Shown here piece after piece: positions 43,590 through 52,847 of a DNA stretch of 64,000 nt (its first letter is position 1; every line of letters begins with the position of its first letter). This DNA comes from Lachnospiraceae bacterium (GTDB lineage: Bacteria; Bacillota; Clostridia; Lachnospirales; Lachnospiraceae). The stretch is taken from the NCBI GenBank assembly GCA_017460885.1, contig JAFUAB010000042.1, forward strand, positions 1 to 64,000, given 5' to 3'. The notes under the pieces were generated by a model. The model made no database searches. It was not told the origin of the DNA and saw only the letters and a list, made by a program, of their open reading frames with translations. A program made the translations under genes and the position numbers.

Positions 43590-44831
43590 ATGTCGTTCAG
43601 GTATGGATCATTTGCCCGGATAAGTAAGCTCCGGGCAATTTCATATATTCTGGTTCTCACACTGGCACTGCCGGTGTTCTTCGGTTTACCCCTTCCAGCG
43701 TATGCCACGCCCACCAATGCCAGCATACAGGCCAAGCAAAGTGAGGTGGCAAAGGATAAGGAGCAGGTCAACAGTCTCAAAAACGGTCTTTCCGATGTAA
43801 AGAAGATAAAGCAGCAGCTGGAGTCTCAGAAAAGTGATCTGAATGCTTATATTGCGCAATTGGATGCCCAGCTTACCGATATGGCCGAAAAGATCGCCGA
43901 ACTGAATGAGCTTATTACAACCAAGGAGGCTGAAATAGTGCAGGCTACCGACGATCTTGCCGAAGCCGAGCGTATCCAGAAGGAGCAGTATGAGGCGATG
44001 AAAAAACGCATCAAGTTCATGTACGAATCCGGTGATTCGATGTACATGGATATGCTCGTTGGAGACGGCAGCTTTTCCGATAAGATCAGTAAAGCAGATT
44101 ATATAGAGATGTTATCTGCATATGACCGCCGCAAGCTGGATGAATATGTGGAAACCACCGAATACGTTGCCGCCTGTAAGGCTGCGCTCGAATCCGAGAA
44201 GGAAGTGCTTGATGCAGCCAAAGAGACGGTTGAAGAAGAACAGAAAAATGTAAATGAACTGATGGATGCGAAGACGGAGCAGGTAAATTCCGTATCCGCC
44301 GAGATCGCAGATAAGGAAGCCCAGATCAAGGAATACGAGAACAGTATAGCCGAGCAGAATGCCGCCATCGCAGCTCTGGAAAAGGCCATAGCGGCCGAGA
44401 TCGCGGCGTTGGAGGAAGCAAACAGGCGTCAGTATAACGGAGGAGTTTTTGCCTGGCCGTGTCCGTCTTATACCAGGATTTCGGATGATTATGGCAATCG
44501 TGTGCATCCCATACTCGGGGTTGAGAAATTCCACAACGGGATCGATCTGGCAGCGCCATACGGATCATCGATACTGGCAGCTTATGACGGCGATGTTGTT
44601 GCGGCCGATTATTCATCCTCCATGGGAAATTATGTGATGATAAGTCACGGCAGCGGCATCTATACTATCTATATGCACGCCTCCAGTCTGAAGGTTTCCA
44701 AGGGACAGAGCGTAAGCAAAGGACAGGTAATAGCCGCAGTGGGTTCCACCGGACGTTCAACCGGTAATCACCTGCATTTCTCGGTCCGCAAGGACGGTAA
44801 CTACGTCAGTCCGTGGGGCTACCTGAAGTAA
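43590..44831 (+). CDS. PcsB/EnvC-like coiled-coil M23 peptidoglycan hydrolase
   Basis: The 413-residue protein begins with a signal peptide (about residues 1-39, ending AYA). A long antiparallel coiled coil spans residues 45-275 (KEQVNSLKNGLSDVKKIKQQ, EKIAELNELITTKEAEIV). The C-terminal M23 domain has HNGIDLAAPYG, YMHASS and NHLHFSV, which supply the zinc ligands. FtsX-regulated hydrolases have exactly this order: the coiled coil binds FtsX and opens the enzyme for cutting septal wall. It starts 1 nt after the ftsX stop codon. Confidence 0.88.
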   Translation: MSFRYGSFARISKLRAISYILVLTLALPVFFGLPLPAYATPTNASIQAKQSEVAKDKEQVNSLKNGLSDVKKIKQQLESQKSDLNAYIAQLDAQLTDMAEKIAELNELITTKEAEIVQATDDLAEAERIQKEQYEAMKKRIKFMYESGDSMYMDMLVGDGSFSDKISKADYIEMLSAYDRRKLDEYVETTEYVAACKAALESEKEVLDAAKETVEEEQKNVNELMDAKTEQVNSVSAEIADKEAQIKEYENSIAEQNAAIAALEKAIAAEIAALEEANRRQYNGGVFAWPCPSYTRISDDYGNRVHPILGVEKFHNGIDLAAPYGSSILAAYDGDVVAADYSSSMGNYVMISHGSGIYTIYMHASSLKVSKGQSVSKGQVIAAVGSTGRSTGNHLHFSVRKDGNYVSPWGYLK

Positions 44832-44833
44832 AA

Positions 44834-44862
44834 TGACACTCGGGGACGGAGTCAGTGGTTCA
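44834..44862 (+). repeat. 29-nt GGGGACGG element, arm type TGACAC
   Basis: TGACAC (44834-44839), CGGGGACGGAGTCAG core, right arm GGTTCA, then TTTTGACC. It starts 2 nt after the stop codon of the M23 hydrolase gene. Confidence 0.7.
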
Positions 44863-44895
44863 TTTTGACCCAACATGCCGGACGAAGGGATTACA

Positions 44896-46125
44896 ATGGA
44901 AGAAAACAGAACAAAGCACAGATTCGGCGCCGGCTTTATTGCCGGCCTTTGCATCGGTCTTACCGTTGCAGTAATAGTGGGCGCAATCTTTTCAATGAGA
45001 CTCAGGGACTATAATGATCCTACAGGGGCGCTTGATGCGGCTGCCGCGCAGAAGCTGTCGCTCATATCGAGTATCATCGATAAGAACTTCTACAATTATA
45101 CGGAAGATGAGCTTACGGTTGAGGACAAGCGTGACGGCATGTATCGCGGCCTTATGGATTCGCTGGGTGACAGATACGCTGATTACTTTACAGCGGAGGA
45201 ACTGCGGGAACTGATGATCGATAACGAAGGGGTATATTTCGGAATAGGAGCATATATCTCTTTTGATGAAGAGCTCAATTATCCTTATCTGACCGGTATT
45301 ATGGAGGGAACTCCGGCTGAAAAAGCGGGACTGCGCTCCGGGGATGTTCTGGTGGAGATAGACGGAACATCGGCCTACGGAATGACATCATCGGATGCGG
45401 CGAGCATTGTCAGGGGAGACGAGGGCACGGTCGTTCACCTCACGATCTACCGTGACGGAGAAGATGATTATCTCGGATTTGACGTTACCAGAGGCAAGGT
45501 TGCATCCACAACCGTAGTCAGCGAAATGAAGGAGGATGACATTGCCTATATCCGTATCGTGGAATTTGATCTGACTACGGTTGAACAGTTTACCAAAGCA
45601 TATACCGAGGTCAGAAACAGCGGTGCCAAAGCCCTGATCCTGGATCTGAGGGGTAATACCGGAGGACTGGTGTACAGTGTTGAGGAGATCGGCAGACAGA
45701 TCCTTCCGGAGGGAGTGATATATTATAAGGAAAACAGCTCCGGCGAGCGGGAAGAGCACTACTGTGACGGCTCCCATGAGATCGATATCCCGCTGATAGT
45801 CCTGATCAACGGAATGTCTGCCAGCGCTTCGGAGATCCTCAGCGGTGCGATACGGGATTATGGCATCGGTACCCTGCTGGGTACAAAAACATACGGAAAA
45901 GGTATCGTACAGAACACGATCAAACTGTCAGACGGTTCGGCAGTCAAAATGACAACGGGAGCTTATTTTTTACCAAAAGGTATCAATATACAGGGTACGG
46001 GAATCGAACCCGACATAGAGGTGGAATTTGATCCGGACGCATATTATGATGAGGGATTCGATAATCAGCTGGATGCCGCGATCAAAGAAATTAAGAAGAT
46101 GATAGGGCAGCAGGGTAATGAATAA
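44896..46125 (+). CDS. Carboxy-terminal processing protease (S41, CtpA-like)
   Basis: The 409-residue protein has an N-terminal transmembrane helix (residues 12-36). A PDZ domain follows (GIMEGTPAEKAGLRSGDVLVEIDG). The S41 protease domain has nucleophile Ser310 in MSASASEIL and general base Lys335 in KTYGKGIVQ, 25 residues apart as in known CtpA proteases. It is anchored with its protease outside the membrane and cleaves protein C-termini; in related bacteria it processes wall enzymes. ATG 44896 has a GAAGGG site; an in-frame ATG at 44875 is less likely. Its position after the FtsEX-hydrolase genes suggests a linked role. Confidence 0.88.
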   Translation: MEENRTKHRFGAGFIAGLCIGLTVAVIVGAIFSMRLRDYNDPTGALDAAAAQKLSLISSIIDKNFYNYTEDELTVEDKRDGMYRGLMDSLGDRYADYFTAEELRELMIDNEGVYFGIGAYISFDEELNYPYLTGIMEGTPAEKAGLRSGDVLVEIDGTSAYGMTSSDAASIVRGDEGTVVHLTIYRDGEDDYLGFDVTRGKVASTTVVSEMKEDDIAYIRIVEFDLTTVEQFTKAYTEVRNSGAKALILDLRGNTGGLVYSVEEIGRQILPEGVIYYKENSSGEREEHYCDGSHEIDIPLIVLINGMSASASEILSGAIRDYGIGTLLGTKTYGKGIVQNTIKLSDGSAVKMTTGAYFLPKGINIQGTGIEPDIEVEFDPDAYYDEGFDNQLDAAIKEIKKMIGQQGNE

Positions 46126-46225
46126 AAGAGTGGTGATGATTGAAAAAACCTCGGATTAGTTGTATCATATACTTTGTGTCTTTTTAAGTAAGTTCTTGAT
46201 GTTTTATTAAGAGAGGAGAATTATC

Positions 46226-47569
46226 ATGTCAGACAACAAAAATGGGTCCGGCGGCTGGCGTACCAACAAATGGGTCCGCGCGGCTATTCCGGCACTGCTT
46301 TTGCACTGTAGCATCGGTACCGTGTACTGCTGGTCGCTTTTCAGTCAGGAGATCGCAGACTACATCGGATACAGCAAGGGTGCTACCGAATGGGCATTCA
46401 GCTTCGCGATCTTTTTCCTGGGTATGTCCGCCGCTTTCCTCGGCAATGTCGTGGAGAAGGACATACATAAATCATCCCTGATCGCTTCGATCTGCTTCGC
46501 GGCAGGTATGATCCTGACCGGCGTGTTCATTATGTACGGCGGTTCTCATCAGCACAGCCCCGTTGCACTGATCGGAATCTACCTGAGTTACGGCTTCATT
46601 ATGGGCGTTGGTCTGGGTACCGGATACCTGTCACCCGTCAAGACGCTCATGCTCTGGTTCCAGGACCGTAAGGGCCTCGCAACCGGACTTGCCGTTGCAG
46701 GCTTCGGTGCAGCCAAGGCCATAGCCAGCCCGATCATGACATCCATGCTGTCGGGACTCGGAGAAGGCGGAATCTGGAAGATGTTCATCATCCTCGGATG
46801 CGTATACTTCGTAATGATGTTCGTAGGTCACCTGCTCCTGGCCAAGCCTGCTGACTGGCATGAGCCTCAGGGTAAGGGTGAAAAGCCCGGCATCATGGCT
46901 ACACTCAAGACACGTCCGATCACCAACTACATCGGAATCTGGCTGATGTTCTACATCAATATCACCTGCGGCCTGGCTCTGATCTCTCAGGAAAAAATGA
47001 TATTTAAGTGCCTTGGCTTTGCAGCCGCTGCCGGAATCCTGTCGACCATCTCCGCCATATTCAATGCCGGCGGACGTCTCGGATTCTCCGCATGGGCAGA
47101 TACCATGAAGGACAGGAACACGATCTACAAGCTGATCTTCATCCTGTCGATCGCATTTACCGGACTCGTAATGCTTACTCAGGGCATCAAGACCGGATCG
47201 GGCAATATGGCACTGGCCATTCTCGTGCTCGCGCTGGTATATGTCGTTAACGCAGGATACGGCGGAGGCTTCTCCAACGTGCCGACGCTGCTTTCCGACC
47301 ACTACGGAATGGGCAGTATAAGCGCCATCCACGGCATCACCCTTTCGGCATGGGCCTTTGCAGGCCTTACCGGCAACCAGGTTGCCTCGCTGATCGTTCG
47401 CAGGACCGGTGTAGAGGAGACCATCACCTACATGGAAAAGGGCGCCTCGCATACCGCCACCGTTAACCCCACGGGTTATCAGAACGTGCTGATCTTTACG
47501 ATCATCCTGTACGTCATTGCGCTGTGCGCCTGCCTGTTCCTGGTAAAGCCTACGACTGACAAGAAATAA
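46226..47569 (+). CDS. OFA-family major facilitator transporter
   Basis: The 447-residue protein has twelve predicted helices. It carries the OFA (oxalate/formate antiporter) signature regions HCSIGTVYCWSLF, GVGLGTGYLSPVKTLMLWF and FQDRKGLATGLAVAGFGAAK, plus a second-half GGGFSNVPTLLSDHYG. Family members exchange small carboxylates or act as monocarboxylate carriers; the actual substrate cannot be assigned. GAGAGGAG precedes the ATG. The gene is monocistronic with a strong terminator. Its codons (many TAC, TTC, AAG, CTG) look biased as in highly expressed genes. Confidence 0.85.
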   Translation: MSDNKNGSGGWRTNKWVRAAIPALLLHCSIGTVYCWSLFSQEIADYIGYSKGATEWAFSFAIFFLGMSAAFLGNVVEKDIHKSSLIASICFAAGMILTGVFIMYGGSHQHSPVALIGIYLSYGFIMGVGLGTGYLSPVKTLMLWFQDRKGLATGLAVAGFGAAKAIASPIMTSMLSGLGEGGIWKMFIILGCVYFVMMFVGHLLLAKPADWHEPQGKGEKPGIMATLKTRPITNYIGIWLMFYINITCGLALISQEKMIFKCLGFAAAAGILSTISAIFNAGGRLGFSAWADTMKDRNTIYKLIFILSIAFTGLVMLTQGIKTGSGNMALAILVLALVYVVNAGYGGGFSNVPTLLSDHYGMGSISAIHGITLSAWAFAGLTGNQVASLIVRRTGVEETITYMEKGASHTATVNPTGYQNVLIFTIILYVIALCACLFLVKPTTDKK

Positions 47570-47582
47570 GAGACTTTTTTTG

Positions 47583-47630
47583 GAACCATTCCCCTGGCTT
47601 ATGTCTGGCAGGGGGGTGGTTCTTTCTATT
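47583..47630 (+). terminator. Rho-independent terminator after the OFA transporter gene
   Basis: GAACCA-TT-CCCCTG pairs with CAGGGG-GG-TGGTTC (ends 47583 and 47622), followed by a TTTCTATT tail. Confidence 0.75.
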
Positions 47631-47655
47631 CAAAAAAGCATTGGGGGAAAGAAAT

Positions 47656-49929
47656 ATGAAATTTGAAAATGGCTGCTGGATATTTGATGAAGGATATACA
47701 TGCTTCCCGGCGACGCAGGTATATTTTGTAAAAAAGGAGAACAATGCGCTGCTGCTCACGGTGCCGACGACGCATATCACCGGTAAAGGCGATACTCTCG
47801 GAGGTGTGAATCTTACTGTCCGTATATCTTCTCCCGCGGAGGGGATCATGAGACTGCAGACCTGGCATCATACCGGAGCAAGGAAAAAGCTTCCGGAGTT
47901 TGAGCTTGAGCTCTCCGATGAGCTTCCTCTGGATGTGGATGAGAATGAAAAAATGCTCACGATCACCAGCGGAAATATCCGGCTTGAGGTGGATAAGTAT
48001 CCCTTTACGCTCAGATATTACAAATCAAAAGACGGTTCCCGCAATACGGAATGGAAGCCGATCACATCTTCGAAGGGCCGTGATCTGGCCTGTATCAAGA
48101 AGGATTACAAGGGCATGGCCTATGACAGGGCAGGGGATACCGCCGATACTTATATGAGAGAAAATCTGTCGATCACTGTTGATGAGCATATTTACGGCTG
48201 CGGAGAGAGATTTACAGCCTTTGTCAAGAACGGACAGACCGTCAGGATAGAGCATAAGGATGGCGGAACCTCTACCGACCAGGCATACAAGAACATCCCC
48301 TTTTACATTTCCGACAAGGGCTACGGAGTGTTTGTGAACCACCCGGAACCATTTGATTTCGAGATCGGCTCGGACAGCGTCGTTAAGTGTGAATTTGCCG
48401 TTGAGGGCGGCTACCTTGACTACTATGTGATCGCCGGTGAGGGTATGAAGGATGTGCTGGTACGCTACACCGACCTGACCGGTAAGCCCTCACTGCCGGC
48501 ACCGTGGACCTACGGGCTGTGGCTTTCCACATCCTTTACGACCAATTATGACGAAAATACCGTCATGAGTATGATCGACGGAATGCTTGACAGGGGTATC
48601 CCGCTTCGGACATTCCATTTCGACTGCTGCTGGATGCGGGATTATCACTGGACGGATTTTACCTGGGATGAAAAGATATTCCCCGATCCCGCCGGCATGC
48701 TCAGACGTATCAAGGAGAAGGGTATAAACATCTGCGTATGGATCAACCCGTATATTGCGCAGGGCAACGATATTTTTGATGAAGGCGTGCAAAAGGGTTA
48801 TTTCGTACGCCGTACAAACGGAGATGTGTGGCAGTGGGATATGTGGCAGCCGGGAATGGCGCTCGTTGACTTTACGAATCCCGAGGCGGTAAGCTGGTAT
48901 CAGGGCTTTCTTGGAGAGCTGCTTGATATGGGCGTGGATGCCATCAAGACGGATTTCGGCGAGAGGATACCTGTTGATGATGTCGTGTATTACGACGGGT
49001 CCGATCCGAAACGCATGCACAATTATTACACATACCTGTACAATAAAACGGTATTTGATATCATGGAGAGCAGGCTCGGCAAAGGTAAGGGTATGCTTTT
49101 CGCCAGATCGGCCACCGCAGGCGGACAGAAGTTCCCCGTTCATTGGGGAGGAGACTGCTGGTCGGATTACGAGTCCATGGAGGAAAGCATCCGCGGAGGA
49201 CTTTCGCTTCAGATGTCAGGCTTCGGATATTGGGCGCATGACATAGGAGGCTTTGAACAGACATCCACCCCTGATGTATATAAAAGATGGGTGGGCTTCG
49301 GCCTGCTGTCCTCGCACTCGAGGCTGCACGGATCATCCTCCTACAGAGTGCCGTGGCTCTATGATGAGGAGGCCGTGGATGTGGTAAGATTTTTCACACG
49401 GCTGAAGGCAAAGCTGATGCCTTATATCTATAAGACCGCCGTCGAGACCAGCCATACCGGAATACCGACCATGAGAGCCATGATACTGGAGTTTACAGGG
49501 GATCGGAATGTTCCGTATATTGACAAGCAGTTTATGCTGGGAGATTCGCTGCTGGTGGCACCGATCTTTAATGACGAATCCAGAGCGGAGTTCTACCTGC
49601 CTGAGGGCACCTGGACCGAGTTTTTCACGGAAAAGAAATACGAGGGCGGCAGATGGTATAAGGAGACGAGAGGATATTGTGATATACCGCTCTTTGTTCG
49701 CCCGGGTTCCGTCATAGCCATAGGTGCACGTGACGACAGACCGGATTACGATTATGCCGACGGAACTGAATTGCGCGTATACGGACTTGAAGAGGGAGAG
49801 ACCGCCTCGACTGTTGTTTACGACATGAATAACGAGATTGCACTTACGGCAACATTTACAAAGCGCGGCGGTGAGGTTACCGGTGATGTCAGGACGGATA
49901 GGAAGTATACCATCCGGTATGTGGATTAG
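47656..49929 (+). CDS. GH31 alpha-xylosidase (YicI-like)
   Basis: The 757-residue protein has the GH31 barrel nucleophile Asp433 in KTDFGERIP and acid/base Asp500 in GGDCWSDYESM; these match YicI alpha-xylosidase spacing. The extended KTDFGERIP form rather than WxDMNE is the alpha-xylosidase signature. N-terminal beta domain (YGCGERFTAFVKNGQ) and C-terminal beta domains complete it. No signal peptide, so it acts in the cytoplasm, releasing xylose from xyloglucan-type oligosaccharides. ATG 47656 has GGGGGAAAG upstream; TTG 47641 is less likely. The SDR gene follows after 20 nt. Confidence 0.9.
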   Translation: MKFENGCWIFDEGYTCFPATQVYFVKKENNALLLTVPTTHITGKGDTLGGVNLTVRISSPAEGIMRLQTWHHTGARKKLPEFELELSDELPLDVDENEKMLTITSGNIRLEVDKYPFTLRYYKSKDGSRNTEWKPITSSKGRDLACIKKDYKGMAYDRAGDTADTYMRENLSITVDEHIYGCGERFTAFVKNGQTVRIEHKDGGTSTDQAYKNIPFYISDKGYGVFVNHPEPFDFEIGSDSVVKCEFAVEGGYLDYYVIAGEGMKDVLVRYTDLTGKPSLPAPWTYGLWLSTSFTTNYDENTVMSMIDGMLDRGIPLRTFHFDCCWMRDYHWTDFTWDEKIFPDPAGMLRRIKEKGINICVWINPYIAQGNDIFDEGVQKGYFVRRTNGDVWQWDMWQPGMALVDFTNPEAVSWYQGFLGELLDMGVDAIKTDFGERIPVDDVVYYDGSDPKRMHNYYTYLYNKTVFDIMESRLGKGKGMLFARSATAGGQKFPVHWGGDCWSDYESMEESIRGGLSLQMSGFGYWAHDIGGFEQTSTPDVYKRWVGFGLLSSHSRLHGSSSYRVPWLYDEEAVDVVRFFTRLKAKLMPYIYKTAVETSHTGIPTMRAMILEFTGDRNVPYIDKQFMLGDSLLVAPIFNDESRAEFYLPEGTWTEFFTEKKYEGGRWYKETRGYCDIPLFVRPGSVIAIGARDDRPDYDYADGTELRVYGLEEGETASTVVYDMNNEIALTATFTKRGGEVTGDVRTDRKYTIRYVD

Positions 49930-49949
49930 AATTACAGGAGGAAAATTTA

Positions 49950-50726
49950 ATGACAAACAATTATTTTGATCTGACGGGAAACGTAGCTATCGTAACAGGT
50001 GCATCCAGCGGACTTGGTGTGCAGATGGCCAGGGCTCTGGCCAATCAGGGTGCAACGATCGTGTGTATGGCCAGAAGACAGAATCTGATAGATGAGGTAG
50101 CTGCGGAGATACATGATACATACGGCGTGGAGGCAGTCGGGATCAGGTGCGATATTACCGATACGGAAAGCGTGGAGTCCGCGATCGATCAGGTTATAGA
50201 GAAATACGGACGTATCGATATCCTTATCAATAATGCCGGAACAGGCGCTGTTGCACCCGCCGAGGACATTACGGATGAGCAGTTTGAGAATGAGTTCAAT
50301 ATAGACCTTTTCGGCAGCTTCAAGGTTACAAGGGCAGCAGCCAAAAAGGCTATGATCCCCGCGAAATACGGACGCGTGATCAATATTGCATCGATGTACG
50401 GACTGGTAGGAAATAAGGTGGCACCGGCTTCTCCCTATCATGCCGCCAAGGGAGGGGTTGTAAATCTTACAAGGGCTCTTGCGGCAGAGTGGGGCAGATA
50501 TGGGATCACCGTAAACGCCATTTGCCCCGGCTATTTCTATACTCCTCTGACAAAGGAGACACTGGACAGTGAGTTTTTCCAGGCAAATGCCAGGACTATG
50601 ATCCCGATGGAAAGATACGGCAATGAAGGCGAACTGGATACCACGGCAATATTCCTGGCCTCGCCGCGGACCACATACGTAACCGGCAGCATTATTCCCG
50701 TTGATGGGGGATATACCGCAATGTAA
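49950..50726 (+). CDS. Short-chain dehydrogenase/reductase
   Basis: The 258-residue classical SDR has the cofactor-binding TGASSGLG (residues 17-24), NNAG, active-site Ser in NIASMYG, and Tyr-Lys in YHAAKGG. The tail VTGSIIPVDGGYTAM is typical. Closest in character to sugar-acid or polyol dehydrogenases such as gluconate 5-dehydrogenase; the substrate is not certain. It is co-transcribed with the alpha-xylosidase gene (20-nt gap with AGGAGG). Confidence 0.85.
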   Translation: MTNNYFDLTGNVAIVTGASSGLGVQMARALANQGATIVCMARRQNLIDEVAAEIHDTYGVEAVGIRCDITDTESVESAIDQVIEKYGRIDILINNAGTGAVAPAEDITDEQFENEFNIDLFGSFKVTRAAAKKAMIPAKYGRVINIASMYGLVGNKVAPASPYHAAKGGVVNLTRALAAEWGRYGITVNAICPGYFYTPLTKETLDSEFFQANARTMIPMERYGNEGELDTTAIFLASPRTTYVTGSIIPVDGGYTAM

Positions 50727-50827
50727 AAGCCCGGCAATGATCCCTTCTCCGGGATGCTCCGTCGGAGCGTCTCGGAGGATGGATCCGGACGGAGGGACTG
50801 CAGAGAAACGCTGATTAAAGTCTTTCC

Positions 50828-51733
50828 CTAACTCTCGTTTTCTTCGGGGTGCATCGCATCCGAGGTGTCCATTTTGGACTGTGCCACGAGCTTGCGCGGA
50901 GACATGCTGTATTCTTTTTTGAATGCGCGGTAAAAGCTGGAATAGTCGTCGAAACCGTAGGTATTATAGACCTGTGAAATAGGTTCCCCTCCCATGATCG
51001 CATCATGGCAGAGCTGGAGCCTTTTTTTTGCGATGTACTGATGGATGGAAATCCCTATGTTATCTTTAAACACATGGGAAATGTAATATTTGCTCAGGAA
51101 AAAGTGATCGGCGATGTTGTCAAGTGAGAGATTTCCGTCGATATTGTGCTCGATATAATCACAGATATTCTGGTAGAGTGCGTCTTTTGTAACCTTGTGG
51201 GGTGAAAACTGCTCGCTGGCCAGACGGTTGATGGTCAGGATCAGATCCGCTACGCTGATCTGAAGCTGGGTGTTGCGTCCGAACCGGTTGCCCTTTTCCT
51301 CTTCGATTATAAAGAAAAGCTTGGAAAGAACGGAATTAAAGGTGATCCTGTCGGTATGGATGACATGACGGTTCTCGGTAACGGCCTCGTCTATAACATA
51401 GCTGTAGTCATGACTGATCCCCAGCAACCTGTTGAACATCGAGGTGCTGACCCAGAGGTCGAACCTTCTGTACGGAATATCAAAATCCTTGACAAAAATG
51501 CCATGAGAGGTCTTGGGAGGCACGATCAGGATGTCTCCGTAAGATAGCATGTAATGCTCTTTTTTGACCTGTGCCTCCGCATGACCCTCTATGAAGAAAT
51601 AAAACTCGTAGTAGGGATGGGAATGAAGTCCCGTCCTTTTGTTCTGGCCGGTGTCCTGATAATAGTACAGCTCAAAATCACCGGCTCCCATATATTGTCT
51701 GTCGTCATAGTTGGATGTAAGCTTTTCGCGCAT
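50828..51733 (-). CDS. AraC-family transcriptional regulator
   Basis: The 301-residue protein has an N-terminal cupin sensor (GLHSHPYYEFYFFIEGHAEAQ, LSYGDILIVPPKTSHG). The C-terminal pair of HTH motifs (LSLDNIADHFFLSKYYISHVF; PISQVYNTYGFDDYSSFYRAFKKEYSMSPRK) is diagnostic for AraC/XylS. It is probably a sugar-responsive activator of the surrounding glycan genes. It follows the SDR gene on the minus strand after 22 nt, so the two are likely co-transcribed and diverge from the importer operon at 52848. Confidence 0.88.
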   Translation of the reverse strand: MREKLTSNYDDRQYMGAGDFELYYYQDTGQNKRTGLHSHPYYEFYFFIEGHAEAQVKKEHYMLSYGDILIVPPKTSHGIFVKDFDIPYRRFDLWVSTSMFNRLLGISHDYSYVIDEAVTENRHVIHTDRITFNSVLSKLFFIIEEEKGNRFGRNTQLQISVADLILTINRLASEQFSPHKVTKDALYQNICDYIEHNIDGNLSLDNIADHFFLSKYYISHVFKDNIGISIHQYIAKKRLQLCHDAIMGGEPISQVYNTYGFDDYSSFYRAFKKEYSMSPRKLVAQSKMDTSDAMHPEENES

Positions 51734-51755
51734 ATCCTATATGATCCTCATGAAA

Positions 51756-52622
51756 TCAGTCTTTGACGATTATGTCCTCGTTTTCCTTCTCTGCTGCGAA
51801 TTTTGACTCATCCAGATTGCTGGGATCCTGTCCGATGTAGGCCGAGATTCCGCCGTCGATATAGATGACCTGACCATTGATGAAGTCGGAGGCAGGTGAA
51901 GCAAGGAATACCGCAAGACCCATCAGATCCTCTGTGTGTCCCCAACGCTGTGCGGGAGTCTTGGAACGGATGAATCTGTCGAAGGGATTCATGGATCCGT
52001 CCTCGCCTCTGGCTCTAAGGGGAGCTGTCTGGGGAGTGGCTATATAGCCGGGACCGATGGCGTTGCACTGTATATTGTACTGACCGTATTCTGAACAGAT
52101 ATTTCTGGTGAGCATCTTGAGTCCGCCCTTTGCGGCAGCATATGCGGATACGGTCTCGCGTCCGAATTCGCTCATCATTGAACAGGCGTTGATGATCTTG
52201 CCGCTCTTCTGCTCCATCATATGAGGCAGGACCGCCTTGGAGCATATGAAAGGACCCGTAAGGTCGATATCGATAACAAGCTGCCAATCCTTGAGTTCCA
52301 TCTCTACCATTGGAATACGCTTGATGATTCCTGCATTGTTTACCAGGATGTCGATGGGACCGACGTTCTTTTCCACATCTTTAACGAACTGCTGCACCTG
52401 ATCTTCCCTGGTAACATCACAAAGAGCACCATATGCGTCGATACCGGCTTTTTTGTACTCTTCCATGCCACGCTCATAGTGCTCGGGATTTACATCATTA
52501 AATACTACCTTTGCACCGGCCTCTGCGTAAGCCTTTGCATAAGCAAATCCAAGTCCGTAGGAAGCACCGGTCACCCATGCGACCTTACCGTCGAGTCTGA
52601 AGCTGTCTAAGATTCCTGACAT
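51756..52622 (-). CDS. SDR oxidoreductase, gluconate 5-dehydrogenase-like
   Basis: The 288-residue SDR has TGASYGLG, NNAG, catalytic Tyr-Lys in YAAAKGG and the FINGQVIYIDGG end. About 30 extra charged residues follow it (GQDPSNLDESKFAAEKENED). The N-terminus MSGILDSFRLDGKVAWVTG is that of Firmicutes proteins called gluconate 5-dehydrogenase or KduD-like, acting on sugar acids. ATG 52622 has GGAGG 7 nt upstream; an in-frame ATG at 52646 is without one. It shares a divergent intergenic region with the importer operon. Confidence 0.85.
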   Translation of the reverse strand: MSGILDSFRLDGKVAWVTGASYGLGFAYAKAYAEAGAKVVFNDVNPEHYERGMEEYKKAGIDAYGALCDVTREDQVQQFVKDVEKNVGPIDILVNNAGIIKRIPMVEMELKDWQLVIDIDLTGPFICSKAVLPHMMEQKSGKIINACSMMSEFGRETVSAYAAAKGGLKMLTRNICSEYGQYNIQCNAIGPGYIATPQTAPLRARGEDGSMNPFDRFIRSKTPAQRWGHTEDLMGLAVFLASPASDFINGQVIYIDGGISAYIGQDPSNLDESKFAAEKENEDIIVKD

Positions 52623-52756
52623 AATTTTTCCTCCGTTTTTGTTCAAATTGAATAGTTTGAATTAACAACTATGACACATAATAATCATATTTAACTAAAA
52701 AGAGCAAAGAAAAATGCAAGTTTAAGCAAATTTTGCAATGTAGGAAACAACTTTAT

Positions 52757-52799
52757 CACTATAATAAATCGCGTAACGGCTTTATAATCCGTTATAGTG
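52757..52799. promoter_or_regulatory. Nested inverted repeats in the divergent regulatory region
   Basis: CACTATAA (52757-52764) is complementary to TTATAGTG (52792-52799). Inside, TAACGG (52774-52779) is complementary to CCGTTA (52789-52794), which shares bases with the outer right arm, so the two pairings compete. TATAAT hexamers occur at 52760 and 52783. The site precedes the importer operon and is a candidate for regulator binding or a folded leader. Confidence 0.4.
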
Positions 52800-52847
52800 G
52801 TACAGATTTCAAGGGAAGTCTGGTTAATTTTTAGGAGGGTAAAAATA

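Noticed and set aside
50727-50827. GC-rich palindromic stretch between the convergent SDR and AraC genes as a terminator
   Set aside because: ATCCC/GGGAT and GCTCCG/CGGAGC hairpins can form, but neither strand has a following T-run, so a terminator call is not justified.
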